DNA of 64,000 nucleotides, taken from Clostridia bacterium. Lineage in GTDB: Bacteria > Bacillota > Clostridia > Christensenellales > CAG-138. The translations under genes were made by a program, and so were the position numbers. Position 1 is the first letter of the stretch. Each line of letters opens with the position of its first letter. The notes under the pieces were generated by a model, which saw only the letters and a program-made list of their open reading frames with translations, searched no databases and was not told the DNA's origin. Where the stretch lies: positions 150,522-214,521 of the forward strand of contig JAFRNW010000042.1 of assembly GCA_017429985.1 (NCBI GenBank), read 5' to 3'. This document shows positions 34,054 through 43,155 of the stretch, in pieces.

Positions 34054-35600
34054 CGCCGGAGTGGTTAATAGACGCTGTCTTTTATGAAATCTATCCCCAG
34101 TCGTTTCAGGATTCGAACGGAGACGGGATCGGCGATCTGCAGGGCATTATCGACCGGCTGGATTATGTCCGGGATCTGGGATGCAATGCGTTGTGGATCA
34201 ATCCCTGCTTTGATTCGCCATTCCGGGATGCTGGCTATGATGTCCGGGACTATAAACAAGTCGCGCCGCGTTACGGTACGAACAGGGATCTGTGCCGACT
34301 GTTTGACGAGGCTCATGCGCGGGGGATCCGTGTACTGCTGGATCTGGTCCCCGGGCATACTTCGGATGAGCATCCGTGGTTCAGGGAGTCCGCGAAGCAG
34401 GAAGAAAACGAATACTCCGGCCGCTACATCTGGACAGACCATGCTTTTGAGGGGATCGAGGGAAGACCTTATATTTCCGGCATGACCGAGAGGGCCGGCG
34501 CGTATATGCTCAATTTCTTCGCTTCCCAGCCTGCGCTGAACTATGGATGGCTGCACAGAAACAGGCCGTGGATGTCCGCCGTCGATTCACCGGAAGCACT
34601 CGCGACCAGAGAAGCCATGAAAGACGTTATGCGCTTCTGGCTGGATCAGGGCTGCGACGGATTCCGTGTGGACATGGCTGATTCTCTGGTCAAAAACGAC
34701 GATGAAAGCAAAAGCGCCACCTCCGCAATCTGGAGGGACGTTCGCAGGATGCTGGACGAGGATTATCCGGAGGCGGCGATGGTCAGCGAATGGTCCAATC
34801 CTGCCTCCGCCATTAACCAGGCTGGTTTTCACATGGATTTCTATCTGGATCATCACTATAACGGCTACAATACGCTGTTGCGCGACTATGAGACCGAAGG
34901 CGGTGACCACAGCTATTTCCGGAGCGGTTCCGGCGGCGATATACGGCGCTTCCTCCAGGATTATCTGCCGAAATACGAGCAGACGAAGGGAAATGGCTAT
35001 ATCTCGATGTTTACCTGCAATCATGACACGCCTCGTCCAGCGAGAACGTTATCCGCGGATGAGCTGAAGCTTGCGTATGCTTTTCTCATGACGATGCCTG
35101 GCGTTCCGTTTGTTTATTACGGAGACGAGATCGGCATGCGGTACCTCAAAGTCAGGACGAAGGAAGGCGGCTATGCGCGAACCGGAAGCCGGACGCCGAT
35201 GCAGTGGGACCGGAGCAGAAATATGGGCTTTTCCGAAGGACCGAAAGAACGGCTTTATCTGCCGCAGGATCCCGCTCCGGACGCGCCGTGTGTGGCAGAT
35301 CAGGCAAACGATGAGAATTCTCTTTATTCTGAGGTCCGCAGGCTGATTGCTCTCCGACACGCACATGAGGTGCTGCAGGCGGACGCGGACTTTGAAGTAC
35401 TCAGAGCCGAGGCTGTCCCTCCCTTCGTTTACCGGAGGGGCGATCTGATTCTGGCAATCAACCCTTCACCGGAGGCAGCGGAATGGAGTTCAGACCTTCT
35501 GGAGGGGAGGTACGTGATGCACGCGATCAACGGAGCCGTGGCTATAAACGGGCAGCTCCGTCTCCCTCCGCGTTCCTTTGCCGCGGCAGGGTACAGGTAA
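34050..35600 (+). CDS. GH13 alpha-glucosidase/alpha-amylase family protein
   Basis: The 516-residue cytosolic protein has the GH13 motifs: FYEIYPQSFQDSNGDGIGDL, DLVPGHTSDEH, GFRVDMAD (nucleophile Asp), VSEWSN (acid Glu) and FTCNHDTPR (third Asp). The C-terminal domain ends LPPRSFAAAGYR. The sequence around VDMAD and the overall length fit an alpha-1,4- or alpha-1,6-glucosidase or trehalose-processing enzyme. GGGAGG precedes the ATG. No sugar transporter is adjacent. Confidence 0.85.
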   Translation: MTPEWLIDAVFYEIYPQSFQDSNGDGIGDLQGIIDRLDYVRDLGCNALWINPCFDSPFRDAGYDVRDYKQVAPRYGTNRDLCRLFDEAHARGIRVLLDLVPGHTSDEHPWFRESAKQEENEYSGRYIWTDHAFEGIEGRPYISGMTERAGAYMLNFFASQPALNYGWLHRNRPWMSAVDSPEALATREAMKDVMRFWLDQGCDGFRVDMADSLVKNDDESKSATSAIWRDVRRMLDEDYPEAAMVSEWSNPASAINQAGFHMDFYLDHHYNGYNTLLRDYETEGGDHSYFRSGSGGDIRRFLQDYLPKYEQTKGNGYISMFTCNHDTPRPARTLSADELKLAYAFLMTMPGVPFVYYGDEIGMRYLKVRTKEGGYARTGSRTPMQWDRSRNMGFSEGPKERLYLPQDPAPDAPCVADQANDENSLYSEVRRLIALRHAHEVLQADADFEVLRAEAVPPFVYRRGDLILAINPSPEAAEWSSDLLEGRYVMHAINGAVAINGQLRLPPRSFAAAGYR

Positions 35601-35647
35601 GAGCAACAAATGGATGCATACCCTCAGCCAAAAGAATCATACTAATA

Positions 35648-36868
35648 TTATGAAACAGAACCTTCTCCGCTTTCGGAAAGACGCAGATATACTGCAAGCA
35701 TCTTCAGCAAGAACGCATCATCGAAGCCGCTGGTCACATCAAGCCCGGTTAAAATGCGGAGTTTTTCCAGCCTCGTACTGATTGTATTCCGGTGAAGGCC
35801 GGTTCGTTCGGCAGTTTCGCTCAAACGAAATCCGCTGCTGATGAATGCTTCCGCCGTCTCAATCAAGGATTGATACTGAAGTCTGTCATCAGAGCGCATT
35901 TTTTCTATTGCAGGGCGTATCAGTTTATGGATTATCTGCGGATGCAGACGAAGGTACACGTTTTCAAACAGCAGATCGTTAAGGCTGTAAATCTCTGAGT
36001 TGCTACAGCGCATGCCGACATCCAGAATATCCACCGCTTCCTGCAGGCTCATGTGCAGCGAACCGATTCCTTCGTAAAGATTGCCGTATGCAATATGAAA
36101 TGAAAAGGAAGTGAATCTGCGAAGAATCTCTGCCAAATCTTTGCAGACCCTATCCATAGTAAGATAAAGTCGCGTGCTATCGCTGTTGGTCGGATGGAAG
36201 GCTTTTATCACTACCAGAAAGCCGCGGTTCAGGAAGAAGACAAGATCCTGAGAATTGAGCGACCTGCATGCTCGAACCTGAGCCTCGGCTTCCTGTCGTA
36301 ACATTTCATATGAGGACTGATATCCAAGATTTAAATTGATATTGAAGTAGCTGGGACGAAGATATGCCAGCCGTATCACGATAACGGAGCGGAGAAGCTC
36401 CGGATCAAGCTCGTTTCGGTTCATAAGATCCGCTAGGACTTCGTTATCCGGTTCCTCGGAAAGAAGCATGCGGCCGATACGATAACGTTCGCTGCGTGGG
36501 TTTTCTTCCAGCTTATTTTGATAAGCTTTGTATTCGCTTGAAGCTTCGATTGCTTTATGAAGATATGATCCGATTTCCGCGGAACGCTGTCCTGGTGCGT
36601 GGACAATGATCGCGCCTGCTACCTCTCCCCCTTCCATATACGGCACTCCATATGTTGTCACATCGTTCCTGCCGTCTTCTTCTCCCGGGTTATCAATGAT
36701 TGCAGCATGACGAATCCTTAGAATATACGCGGCAGTTGTCCCGGATGAACCGATCCGTTCTTCCTCCGTTGCAGCAATAATACGAGTCGACATATCCGTG
36801 ATGTAGATTCGTACCTGCTCCTCACGGTATTTAGAAAGCAGCAACTGCAGATAAATAGTGTCTATCAT
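35648..36868 (-). CDS. CdaR/PucR-type transcriptional activator (sugar diacid recognition)
   Basis: The 406-residue protein has the CdaR layout: an N-terminal putative sugar-diacid-binding domain (residues 1-135, with YMEGGEVAGAIIVHAP), a central GGDEF-like region, and a C-terminal PucR helix-turn-helix (FRLSETAERTGLHRNTISTR). Members of this group activate glycerate, glucarate or related acid catabolism. It is divergent from the gntP operon across 260 bp carrying inverted repeats, and so is the likely activator. The start at 36868 follows GGAGAG; an ATG at 36880 is also possible. Confidence 0.82.
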   Translation of the reverse strand: MIDTIYLQLLLSKYREEQVRIYITDMSTRIIAATEEERIGSSGTTAAYILRIRHAAIIDNPGEEDGRNDVTTYGVPYMEGGEVAGAIIVHAPGQRSAEIGSYLHKAIEASSEYKAYQNKLEENPRSERYRIGRMLLSEEPDNEVLADLMNRNELDPELLRSVIVIRLAYLRPSYFNINLNLGYQSSYEMLRQEAEAQVRACRSLNSQDLVFFLNRGFLVVIKAFHPTNSDSTRLYLTMDRVCKDLAEILRRFTSFSFHIAYGNLYEGIGSLHMSLQEAVDILDVGMRCSNSEIYSLNDLLFENVYLRLHPQIIHKLIRPAIEKMRSDDRLQYQSLIETAEAFISSGFRLSETAERTGLHRNTISTRLEKLRILTGLDVTSGFDDAFLLKMLAVYLRLSESGEGSVS

Positions 36869-36883
36869 TCGTCTCTCCATCAA

Positions 36884-37128
36884 ATATATGCAATATATTA
36901 TATAAATACTAATACAATATTATAATGATATACAAAATGCACAATGTATATAAAATAGAATTAAAAAAAGTATCGAATAATATACATTTTGCATATCTAT
37001 CTGTTTGAACTATGTATATTTTATCATTATTGACGGCAGCGTGCAATTGAAACAGCAAACATGAACGGATACATTTAACTTATCGAAGCATCCGTAGTAC
37101 TACTTTTATTCTTTATGGGAGGTGTAAC
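36884..37128. promoter_or_regulatory. Divergent control region of the CdaR-like and gntP genes
   Basis: This very AT-rich gap contains GATATACAAAATGCA (36927-36941) and, inverted, TACATTTTGCATATC (36983-36997), which fit GATATRCAAAATGYA. A related ATATATGCAATATAT lies at about 36886. These are the best candidates for activator sites. The gntP ribosome site GGGAGGTG lies at 37116-37123. Confidence 0.6.
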
Positions 37129-38463
37129 ATGTATTCCGTCATTTTGCTGATCCTCAGTATCGTTTTGCTGATGGTCATGATCTCCAAGCTTCATGTGCAT
37201 GCGTTTCTCTCGCTGCTCATCGTTTCGCTTCTTCTGGGCATCGCCGCAGGACTGCCTCTGGGTGAAGTTGCGACCCATGTTGCAGCAGGCTTCGGCGGCA
37301 CGATGCAGAACATCGGTATCGTCATTGTTTGCGGCGTTATCATCGGGCAAATTCTTGAAAAGACCGGCGGCGCGCAGAAAATTGCGGATTCTGTAATCAA
37401 ACTTGTCGGAAAGAAGCATGTGACGCTTGCTACCGCACTGACAGGCGGCGTTGTTTCCATTCCCACTTTCTGCGATTCCGGTTTCGTTATTCTGAATCCG
37501 GTCATCAAGGCGCTGTCATTGAACGGCAATATCCCTTACATGTGCCTTGTAACCGCGTTAATGTGCGGATTGTTGACGACGCATTCCCTCGTTCCTCCTA
37601 CACCTGGTCCGGTTGCTGCAGCAGGCATTCTCGGTGCAGACGTAGGCAAAGTCATGATTTACGGCCTGATCGTTTCGGTCCCGGTCATTCTCGTGACGGT
37701 TCTCTGGTGCAATTCCAAATTCCTCAAAAAGCGTTATCCCGAACTCGCGCCGGTAGATGATTCCGACGTCAAGGATAATGAAAGCTACAAGGAAGTCGTT
37801 GCAAAAGCGCCGTCGACCTTCATGTCCTACCTTCCGATCATCGTTCCGATCATTTTGATTGTTGTACGTTCTTTCCTGAACCAGTACGGCAACACGGAAC
37901 TGGGCTTTGTAAAATTCATCGGCTTTATCGGAACACCCTATATCGCTCTTCTTATCGGTGCGCTGATCAGCTTCCTGCTGCCGTCCAAGCTTACTAAAGA
38001 AGTCACTGAAAACTGGATCACCGAGGCGCTGCGCTCTTCCTGCGAAATCCTTCTGATCACCGGTATCGCAGGCAGTTATGGGCGCGTACTGCAGAACATC
38101 GGTGTCGGCGATACGCTTGCCGCTCTCATTTCCAGCACTGGTCTTCCGAGCGTTCTCCTTCCGTTCATGATCTCTGCAATCGTCCTGATTGCGCAGGGTT
38201 CCGCAACGGTAGCGCTTACAACTACAGCGGGCATTATCCTTCCGCTGCTTCCAGCCCTGAACATCTCTCCGGAACTTGCGGTTATCGCGATCGCGGGCGG
38301 TTCATTCTGCGGCGTTCTTCCGATGGGAAGCTATTTCTGGTGTGTTTCCAAGCTTGCCGGATATGATATCAAGAAAGGTTATGTAGCGGTAACGGCAACG
38401 ACATTCATAATGGGCGCGGTAGCGCTTGCTTCGATACTTGTTCTTTCCTTCTTTGTACACTAA
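37129..38463 (+). CDS. GntP-family hydroxy-acid:H+ symporter
   Basis: The 444-residue membrane protein has about 12 helices and GntP family blocks: ILEKTGGAQKIADSVIKLVGKKH, TALTGGVVSIPTFCDSGFVI, TTHSLVPPTPGPVAAAG and AQGSATVALTTTAGII. Family substrates are gluconate, glycerate and related hydroxy-acids. It is the first gene of the operon driven from the CdaR-type regulator gap; the following kinase and enolase-like enzyme suggest a small acid such as glycerate. Confidence 0.92.
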   Translation: MYSVILLILSIVLLMVMISKLHVHAFLSLLIVSLLLGIAAGLPLGEVATHVAAGFGGTMQNIGIVIVCGVIIGQILEKTGGAQKIADSVIKLVGKKHVTLATALTGGVVSIPTFCDSGFVILNPVIKALSLNGNIPYMCLVTALMCGLLTTHSLVPPTPGPVAAAGILGADVGKVMIYGLIVSVPVILVTVLWCNSKFLKKRYPELAPVDDSDVKDNESYKEVVAKAPSTFMSYLPIIVPIILIVVRSFLNQYGNTELGFVKFIGFIGTPYIALLIGALISFLLPSKLTKEVTENWITEALRSSCEILLITGIAGSYGRVLQNIGVGDTLAALISSTGLPSVLLPFMISAIVLIAQGSATVALTTTAGIILPLLPALNISPELAVIAIAGGSFCGVLPMGSYFWCVSKLAGYDIKKGYVAVTATTFIMGAVALASILVLSFFVH

Positions 38464-38473
38464 TCTATTTGAT

Positions 38474-38545
38474 GCAGGGCGCCGCCCTCCCCTTAAGCGA
38501 CGCCCTGTCTATCATCTGACATGGAACATGCCATCAGATGACAGC
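38474..38545 (+). terminator. Two hairpins between gntP and the kinase gene
   Basis: CAGGGCG and CGCCCTG (about 38474-38507), then CATCTGACATGG and TGCCATCAGATG (about 38513-38541), form consecutive stems. Neither has a strong U-run. They probably adjust mRNA stability inside the operon. Confidence 0.5.
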
Positions 38546-38556
38546 GGAGGTTTTTT

Positions 38557-39564
38557 ATGATCGACATTAAAGATATAAACGTTCTGGAGAAATACCTTGC
38601 GGAAAAAGGACTGATCTCAAACGGATCGGATCATACTATCACTTACTGCAAGGGCGGTGTTTCCGGTACCGTAGTGTATGTAGACAGAGTCGGCAAAACG
38701 CCGATGATCATCAAGCAGGCGCTGGCACAGCTGAAAACCAAAGAGACATGGCTGTGTGATCCGAACCGTATGGGGATAGAATATGACAGCAATCGAATCT
38801 ATCACGAGCTGATGCCGGAAAATGCGCCTGAAGTATACTTTTATGACGAAGAAAACTATATTTATGGACGGGAAGCTGTTCCTGACGACTGCCAGATGTG
38901 GAAAGCTGATCTGATGAGCGGTCTCCTTGACTTTCAGGTTGCGGAGAAATCAATCCGGACGCTGGTCACTGTCCACAATCGCTGTGCCGGGGATGAAGCA
39001 GTCCGGGAACGGTTCGGAGATAAAGAAGTATTCTATAATCTTCGCATTAATCCATATATTGAGTTTACCGTTAACAAATATCCAGAGTGGAACGAAGATG
39101 CCCGGAAAGTGATCAGCCTTCTGATGGACAGCGGTATTTCTCTCGTGCATGGAGACTACAGTCCGAAGAACATCATGGTCACGAAAGGCCGCGGAATCTC
39201 TGTTCTGGATTATGAAGTAGCGCATTATGGGCATCCGGCTTTTGATCTTGCGTTCTTCTCAAATCATTTCATTTTGAAATCGATACGGTTTCCGGAAATC
39301 AGGGATGCTTATCTTTCCATGCTGGAATACATGGTCGGAATCTATATGCGTGAAATGACATTCATGGACCGTTCGGAAATGGAGAATGCAACGCTGTCGG
39401 TCCTGCGCTTCCTTCTCATTGCTCGCATTGACGGAAAATCGCCGGTCGAGTATCTTGTCGGTGATGATGAAAAACAACAGAAAGCAAGGAATATCGTAAA
39501 AATAATGTTCGCGGAAAACATCTCGGACTGGAAATCATTGTTTTCAGTTCTTCGCGCAAACTAA
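38557..39564 (+). CDS. APH/choline-kinase-fold small-molecule kinase
   Basis: The 335-residue protein has the aminoglycoside-phosphotransferase fold. A nucleotide-binding lobe includes VGKTPMIIKQAL, followed by the catalytic loop SLVHGDYSPKNIMV (HGDxxxxN) and the metal-binding SVLDYEVAHYGHPAFDLAFF. Relatives include methylthioribose and choline kinases. Between a hydroxy-acid permease and an enolase-like gene it most likely phosphorylates the imported acid. GGAGG precedes the ATG. Confidence 0.82.
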   Translation: MIDIKDINVLEKYLAEKGLISNGSDHTITYCKGGVSGTVVYVDRVGKTPMIIKQALAQLKTKETWLCDPNRMGIEYDSNRIYHELMPENAPEVYFYDEENYIYGREAVPDDCQMWKADLMSGLLDFQVAEKSIRTLVTVHNRCAGDEAVRERFGDKEVFYNLRINPYIEFTVNKYPEWNEDARKVISLLMDSGISLVHGDYSPKNIMVTKGRGISVLDYEVAHYGHPAFDLAFFSNHFILKSIRFPEIRDAYLSMLEYMVGIYMREMTFMDRSEMENATLSVLRFLLIARIDGKSPVEYLVGDDEKQQKARNIVKIMFAENISDWKSLFSVLRAN

Positions 39565-39582
39565 TTAAAAGGAGACAGAGAC

Positions 39583-40887
39583 ATGAATCCATTTGAGATT
39601 TCGGCAATAGAAGCAAGACAGGTGTTTGACAGCCGTGCCAATCCCACGGTGGAAGTAGATATTCGTCTTGCGGGAGGCGCTTTCGGACGGGGAACCGTTC
39701 CTAGCGGCGCGTCAACCGGAGCCTATGAGGTTCTGGAACTTCGTGACGGGGAAAAAGAACTCGGTGGGAAAAGCGTCCGCAAAGCAGTTTCTCATGTTGA
39801 GAACGAACTCGCTCCTCTCCTTCTGGGGATGGATGCCAGAGATCAGGCACTGATCGATCAAAAAATGATTGAGCTGGATGGAACGGAGAACAAGAGCCGT
39901 CTGGGCGCCAATGCGATCCTCGGCTGTTCCATGGCTGCAGCACATGCTGCGGCAGCAGCAAGCGGCGAACCTCTTTTCAGGTATCTTGGTGGCGCAAACG
40001 CAAGAACGATTCCCCTTCCCATGATCCAAATCATCGGTGGAGGCGCGCACGCCCTGCATTCGATCGATATTCAGGATTTCCTGATCATACCGATAGGCCT
40101 TCCGACTTTTGAAGAGGGCTTTGCCGCCGTAGTCAATGTATATAATGCGGCTAAGAAGCTCTTTATCCGAACCGGCCGTCCGGTTTCGATCGCGGATGAG
40201 GGCGGCTTTTGGCCAAGCAATTTCAAAACGAACGAAGAAGGTCTCTCCCTGCTTACCGAAGCCATTGCAGAGGCAGGTTATACGCCCGGGAAAGAAATCG
40301 GCATAGCGCTGGATATCGCCGCAAGTGAATTCTATGACAGAGAAACCGGCTTGTATGAATTGAAACTCGAGAACCGGAAACTGACAACTTCGGAAATGGT
40401 CGATATGGTATGTGATTGGGTTGACCGCTATGCGATTGTTTCCATTGAGGACGGCTGCAGCGAGTTTGATTGGGAGGGATCCGTTGAATTGACGAGGCGC
40501 CTCGGAAAAAGGATCCAGATCATCGGAGATGACCTCTTTACAACAAGAATCGACCGGATCCGCACTGGCATCGAAAAGGGAGCCTGTAATTCCGTACTGA
40601 TCAAAATGAACCAGATTGGAACAATTACTGAAACTCTGGACGCGATTGAATATACGAAGAATCACGGATACCTGCCGGTTATCAGCGCACGAAGCGGCGA
40701 GACAGAAGACGCAACGATCGTCCATCTGGCAATCGCTACGAACGCAGGTCAGCTTAAAGTCGGATCGGTTGCGCGCACGGAGCGAACCGTGAAATGGAAT
40801 GAAGCAATCCGCATGGAGCAATTACTCGGGAAAAGCGGCATCTATCCTGCTGGTTCGATCTTTGACAGGATCAAAACGACCTTATAA
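39583..40887 (+). CDS. Enolase paralogue with altered active site
   Basis: The 434-residue protein is enolase-like over its full length (FDSRANPTVEVDI, PSGASTGAYE, LGANAILGCSMA, ADEGGFWPS, SIEDG, ARSGETEDAT). Lys341, Lys392 and the Glu in DEGG (206) are kept. The residue equal to E. coli His369 is Ala (VISARSGETED), and the one equal to Glu167 is Asp165 (IQDF). GGEHA also reads GGAHA. Housekeeping enolase keeps all of these. A dehydration of a phosphorylated acid other than 2-phosphoglycerate is likely. The start follows AAAGGAGA. Confidence 0.85.
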   Translation: MNPFEISAIEARQVFDSRANPTVEVDIRLAGGAFGRGTVPSGASTGAYEVLELRDGEKELGGKSVRKAVSHVENELAPLLLGMDARDQALIDQKMIELDGTENKSRLGANAILGCSMAAAHAAAAASGEPLFRYLGGANARTIPLPMIQIIGGGAHALHSIDIQDFLIIPIGLPTFEEGFAAVVNVYNAAKKLFIRTGRPVSIADEGGFWPSNFKTNEEGLSLLTEAIAEAGYTPGKEIGIALDIAASEFYDRETGLYELKLENRKLTTSEMVDMVCDWVDRYAIVSIEDGCSEFDWEGSVELTRRLGKRIQIIGDDLFTTRIDRIRTGIEKGACNSVLIKMNQIGTITETLDAIEYTKNHGYLPVISARSGETEDATIVHLAIATNAGQLKVGSVARTERTVKWNEAIRMEQLLGKSGIYPAGSIFDRIKTTL

Positions 40888-40905
40888 GAAAGTCGTATGA
40901 ACATG

Positions 40906-40951
40906 CAGCAGCCGGAGTACTTCGCAGAAGCGCAGTGGCTGCTGTTCTTTT
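40906..40951 (+). terminator. Terminator after the enolase paralogue
   Basis: CAGCAGCC (40906-40913) pairs with GGCTGCTG (40937-40944), followed by TTCTTTT. It divides gntP-kinase-enolase from the LUD and UROD genes, which may be read at a lower level or from their own promoter. Confidence 0.75.
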
Positions 40952-40980
40952 ACTCCATGATACTGTAAAATAATGGCAAT

Positions 40981-41610
40981 ATGATTAACATTGATTCTGT
41001 GAAAATAGAACATATCCTTACAAGCATAAAACGTCGGCAAATGAACGCTTTCTTTTTTAATACTGCAGCCGAAGCAGGAAAGTGGATTATACAAACGGTA
41101 CCGAAAGGAGTGTCAGTCGGCTGGGGCGATTCACTAACGCTGGAAGCAACCGGAGTCAAAGAACACTTTCGAAACGGCCCGTATACTGTTTACGACAGAG
41201 ACGCCGCAGGAAACGACACTGTCCGAAAGGAAGAAATCCTGCGAGGCGCACTGACTTGCGACTGGTATCTGGTCGGATCAAATGCACTGACAGAAAACGG
41301 TGAACTTCTCAACATCGATGGAAGGGGCAACCGATGCGCGTCCATCAGTTTCGGTCCGCACAATGTCATATTTACCGTAGGAGTCAATAAGATTGTGAAG
41401 GATCTTAACGCTGCAATCGAACGCGTTCACAAGGTCGCTTGCGTTGCGAACGTGAAACGTCACAATCTCAGAACGCCCTGTTCTCTGACGGGGGAATGCA
41501 GTGACTGTACTGTGCCGGACTGCGCATGTTCGCAAATTCTTATCACGCGTTTTTCAAGACATCCCGGAAGATGTTCGGTTCTTATTATTGGGGAAGAGCT
41601 AGGCTTTTAA
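40981..41610 (+). CDS. LUD-domain protein (LutC/YkgG-like)
   Basis: The 209-residue protein has the LUD fold pattern: NAFFFNTAAEAGKWI, VSVGWGDSLTLEATG, CDWYLVGSNALTENGELLNI and DGRGNRCASISFGPHNVIF. A C-terminal cysteine-rich tail (CSLTGECSDCTVPDCAC) is present. LUD proteins take part in lactate and related hydroxy-acid oxidation, but stand-alone members have no fixed role. The partner genes lutA and lutB are absent. The ribosome site is weak. Confidence 0.82.
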   Translation: MINIDSVKIEHILTSIKRRQMNAFFFNTAAEAGKWIIQTVPKGVSVGWGDSLTLEATGVKEHFRNGPYTVYDRDAAGNDTVRKEEILRGALTCDWYLVGSNALTENGELLNIDGRGNRCASISFGPHNVIFTVGVNKIVKDLNAAIERVHKVACVANVKRHNLRTPCSLTGECSDCTVPDCACSQILITRFSRHPGRCSVLIIGEELGF

Positions 41611-41626
41611 TGAAAGGAATTCATCT

Positions 41627-42649
41627 ATGACAGGACGGGAAAGGGTCTTGGCTGCCCTTGCGGGTATGCCGACGGATGTCCCTGCTGCGCTGAGCATCAC
41701 ATCTACCGCAACGGTTGAAGCCATGCGCAAAAGCAAATCGTTTTTCCCGGATGCGCATACAAATCCAATCTCCATGGCTGCACTTGCAGCTGAAAGCCGT
41801 GATCAGGGCGGATTCGATTCTGTCTCTCCGTATTTTTCAATTCATCTTGAAGCCGCAGCTCTGGGAGCAAAAATCAACTGGAGCGATCCTGCCGGAACAC
41901 CTTTCGTGGTCGGTCACGCTCTCTCCTCTTTGGAAGATTTGACTCTTCCGGAAGATTTCTGCAGTCTTCCGATTCCGTCCGCGCTGATTCGCACAATCGG
42001 CATTCTCCGCAATCGCTATCGGGACAATGTCGCCGTAATCGGAAAAGTCATCGGCCCTTGGACGATCCTTTACCATCTTCATGGTGTGGAGAATCTGCTC
42101 CTGGACACATTGCTTGATCCGGTACATACAAAAGAGATTCTGATGATACTGTCAGCAATTCCGATTACGTTTGCAAAGGCTCAGTTTGCTGCGGGAGCAG
42201 ATGCCGTCGTTTGGGCGGATCATGTAACTTCAGATCTTGTCAGCGCAGCGCTATATGAGGAAACCCTGTACCCAGTACACCGTGCAGCCGCAGAAGAATT
42301 AAATCAGTTCGGCCCGATTATCCTGCATTGCTGCGGCAATGTGGAAGATCGGATGAAGCTGTTTTCAACAACGGGGTTCTCCTGTTTCCATGCAGATTCC
42401 AGAAACAACATTGAAAAACTGATTTCAGATTCCGACAATCGGATACGTCTTGCAGGTTTTGTAAACAATCCGGTTGTTCTTTCACAGTATTCGCCTCGTC
42501 GGGTTGCTGCAGAGACTGGACGGATTCTTTCAAAAGGAATCACGATGCCATGTCCGGAATGTGCCATTCCCACCAGTGTGACATCTGCAAATCTGCGGGC
42601 AGTTACAAGCACCTTGCACAGCTATCGCTTCCGCTACGCAGGAAAATGA
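41627..42649 (+). CDS. Uroporphyrinogen decarboxylase/MtaA-CmuA family methyltransferase-like protein
   Basis: The 340-residue barrel protein starts TGRERVLAALAGMPTD. It carries GPWTILYHLHGVENLLLD, AKAQFAAGADAVVWAD, ILHCCGNVEDR (the H-x-C zinc-type motif of MtaA enzymes) and PCPECAIPTSV. MtaA/CmuA proteins move methyl groups between corrinoid proteins and thiols. No corrinoid protein is encoded nearby, so the acceptor is unknown. It follows LUD by 16 bp with GAAAGGAA as its ribosome site. Confidence 0.82.
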   Translation: MTGRERVLAALAGMPTDVPAALSITSTATVEAMRKSKSFFPDAHTNPISMAALAAESRDQGGFDSVSPYFSIHLEAAALGAKINWSDPAGTPFVVGHALSSLEDLTLPEDFCSLPIPSALIRTIGILRNRYRDNVAVIGKVIGPWTILYHLHGVENLLLDTLLDPVHTKEILMILSAIPITFAKAQFAAGADAVVWADHVTSDLVSAALYEETLYPVHRAAAEELNQFGPIILHCCGNVEDRMKLFSTTGFSCFHADSRNNIEKLISDSDNRIRLAGFVNNPVVLSQYSPRRVAAETGRILSKGITMPCPECAIPTSVTSANLRAVTSTLHSYRFRYAGK

Positions 42650-42804
42650 GTTCTTCAAACCAAAAGAGTCGTTAAAGGTATCTTCTGAAGGACAAGTACA
42701 AGGATCAGAAGGGTCAACTCGAGCTTGAAAATGCCGTATAGTATATTTTATCTATATAAATGATCCAATATATAATCGCAGAGACCTGAAGAGGAGGCCG
42801 CGAC

Positions 42805-43041
42805 ATGGTCACCGAAGCGTGGATCTGGATCCTGATCATCCTTGTATTGGCGATTGCAACCCCCCTTGTTCTGGATATTATCCGTGAAAAAGACTACAGG
42901 GATCAGGTGAAAGGAAAGAAGAAAGAGCGTGAATGGAAAGGCGGGGAGCGCTATGAAAAGCCGCCTCAGCAGGACATGAAATATCAAGCGCTTAAGGAAG
43001 AAGCAGTTCTAAAAGCAAAGAACAATATTTCCGGCCATTGA
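42805..43041 (+). CDS. Small single-span membrane protein
   Basis: The 78-residue protein has one N-terminal helix (WIWILIILVLAIATPLVLDII) and a highly charged, lysine-rich tail. GAGGAGG precedes the ATG. No family is recognised. It is isolated between the UROD gene and the convergent DUF4230-like gene. Confidence 0.65.
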   Translation: MVTEAWIWILIILVLAIATPLVLDIIREKDYRDQVKGKKKEREWKGGERYEKPPQQDMKYQALKEEAVLKAKNNISGH

Positions 43042-43155
43042 TGCGGAAATGCAAGCATTATGAACTCAAAAAACCAGACCATGTTCATTTATGCCAACAT
43101 ATGTAGTCGTTGGTGAGGGAAGAAAAAACCTAGATTAGGGTTGCTCACCTCCTTT

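Noticed and set aside
39583..40887. Housekeeping enolase
   Set aside because: Replacement of the active-site His and two further fixed positions, together with the permease-kinase context, argues for a paralogue; the glycolytic enzyme is probably elsewhere.
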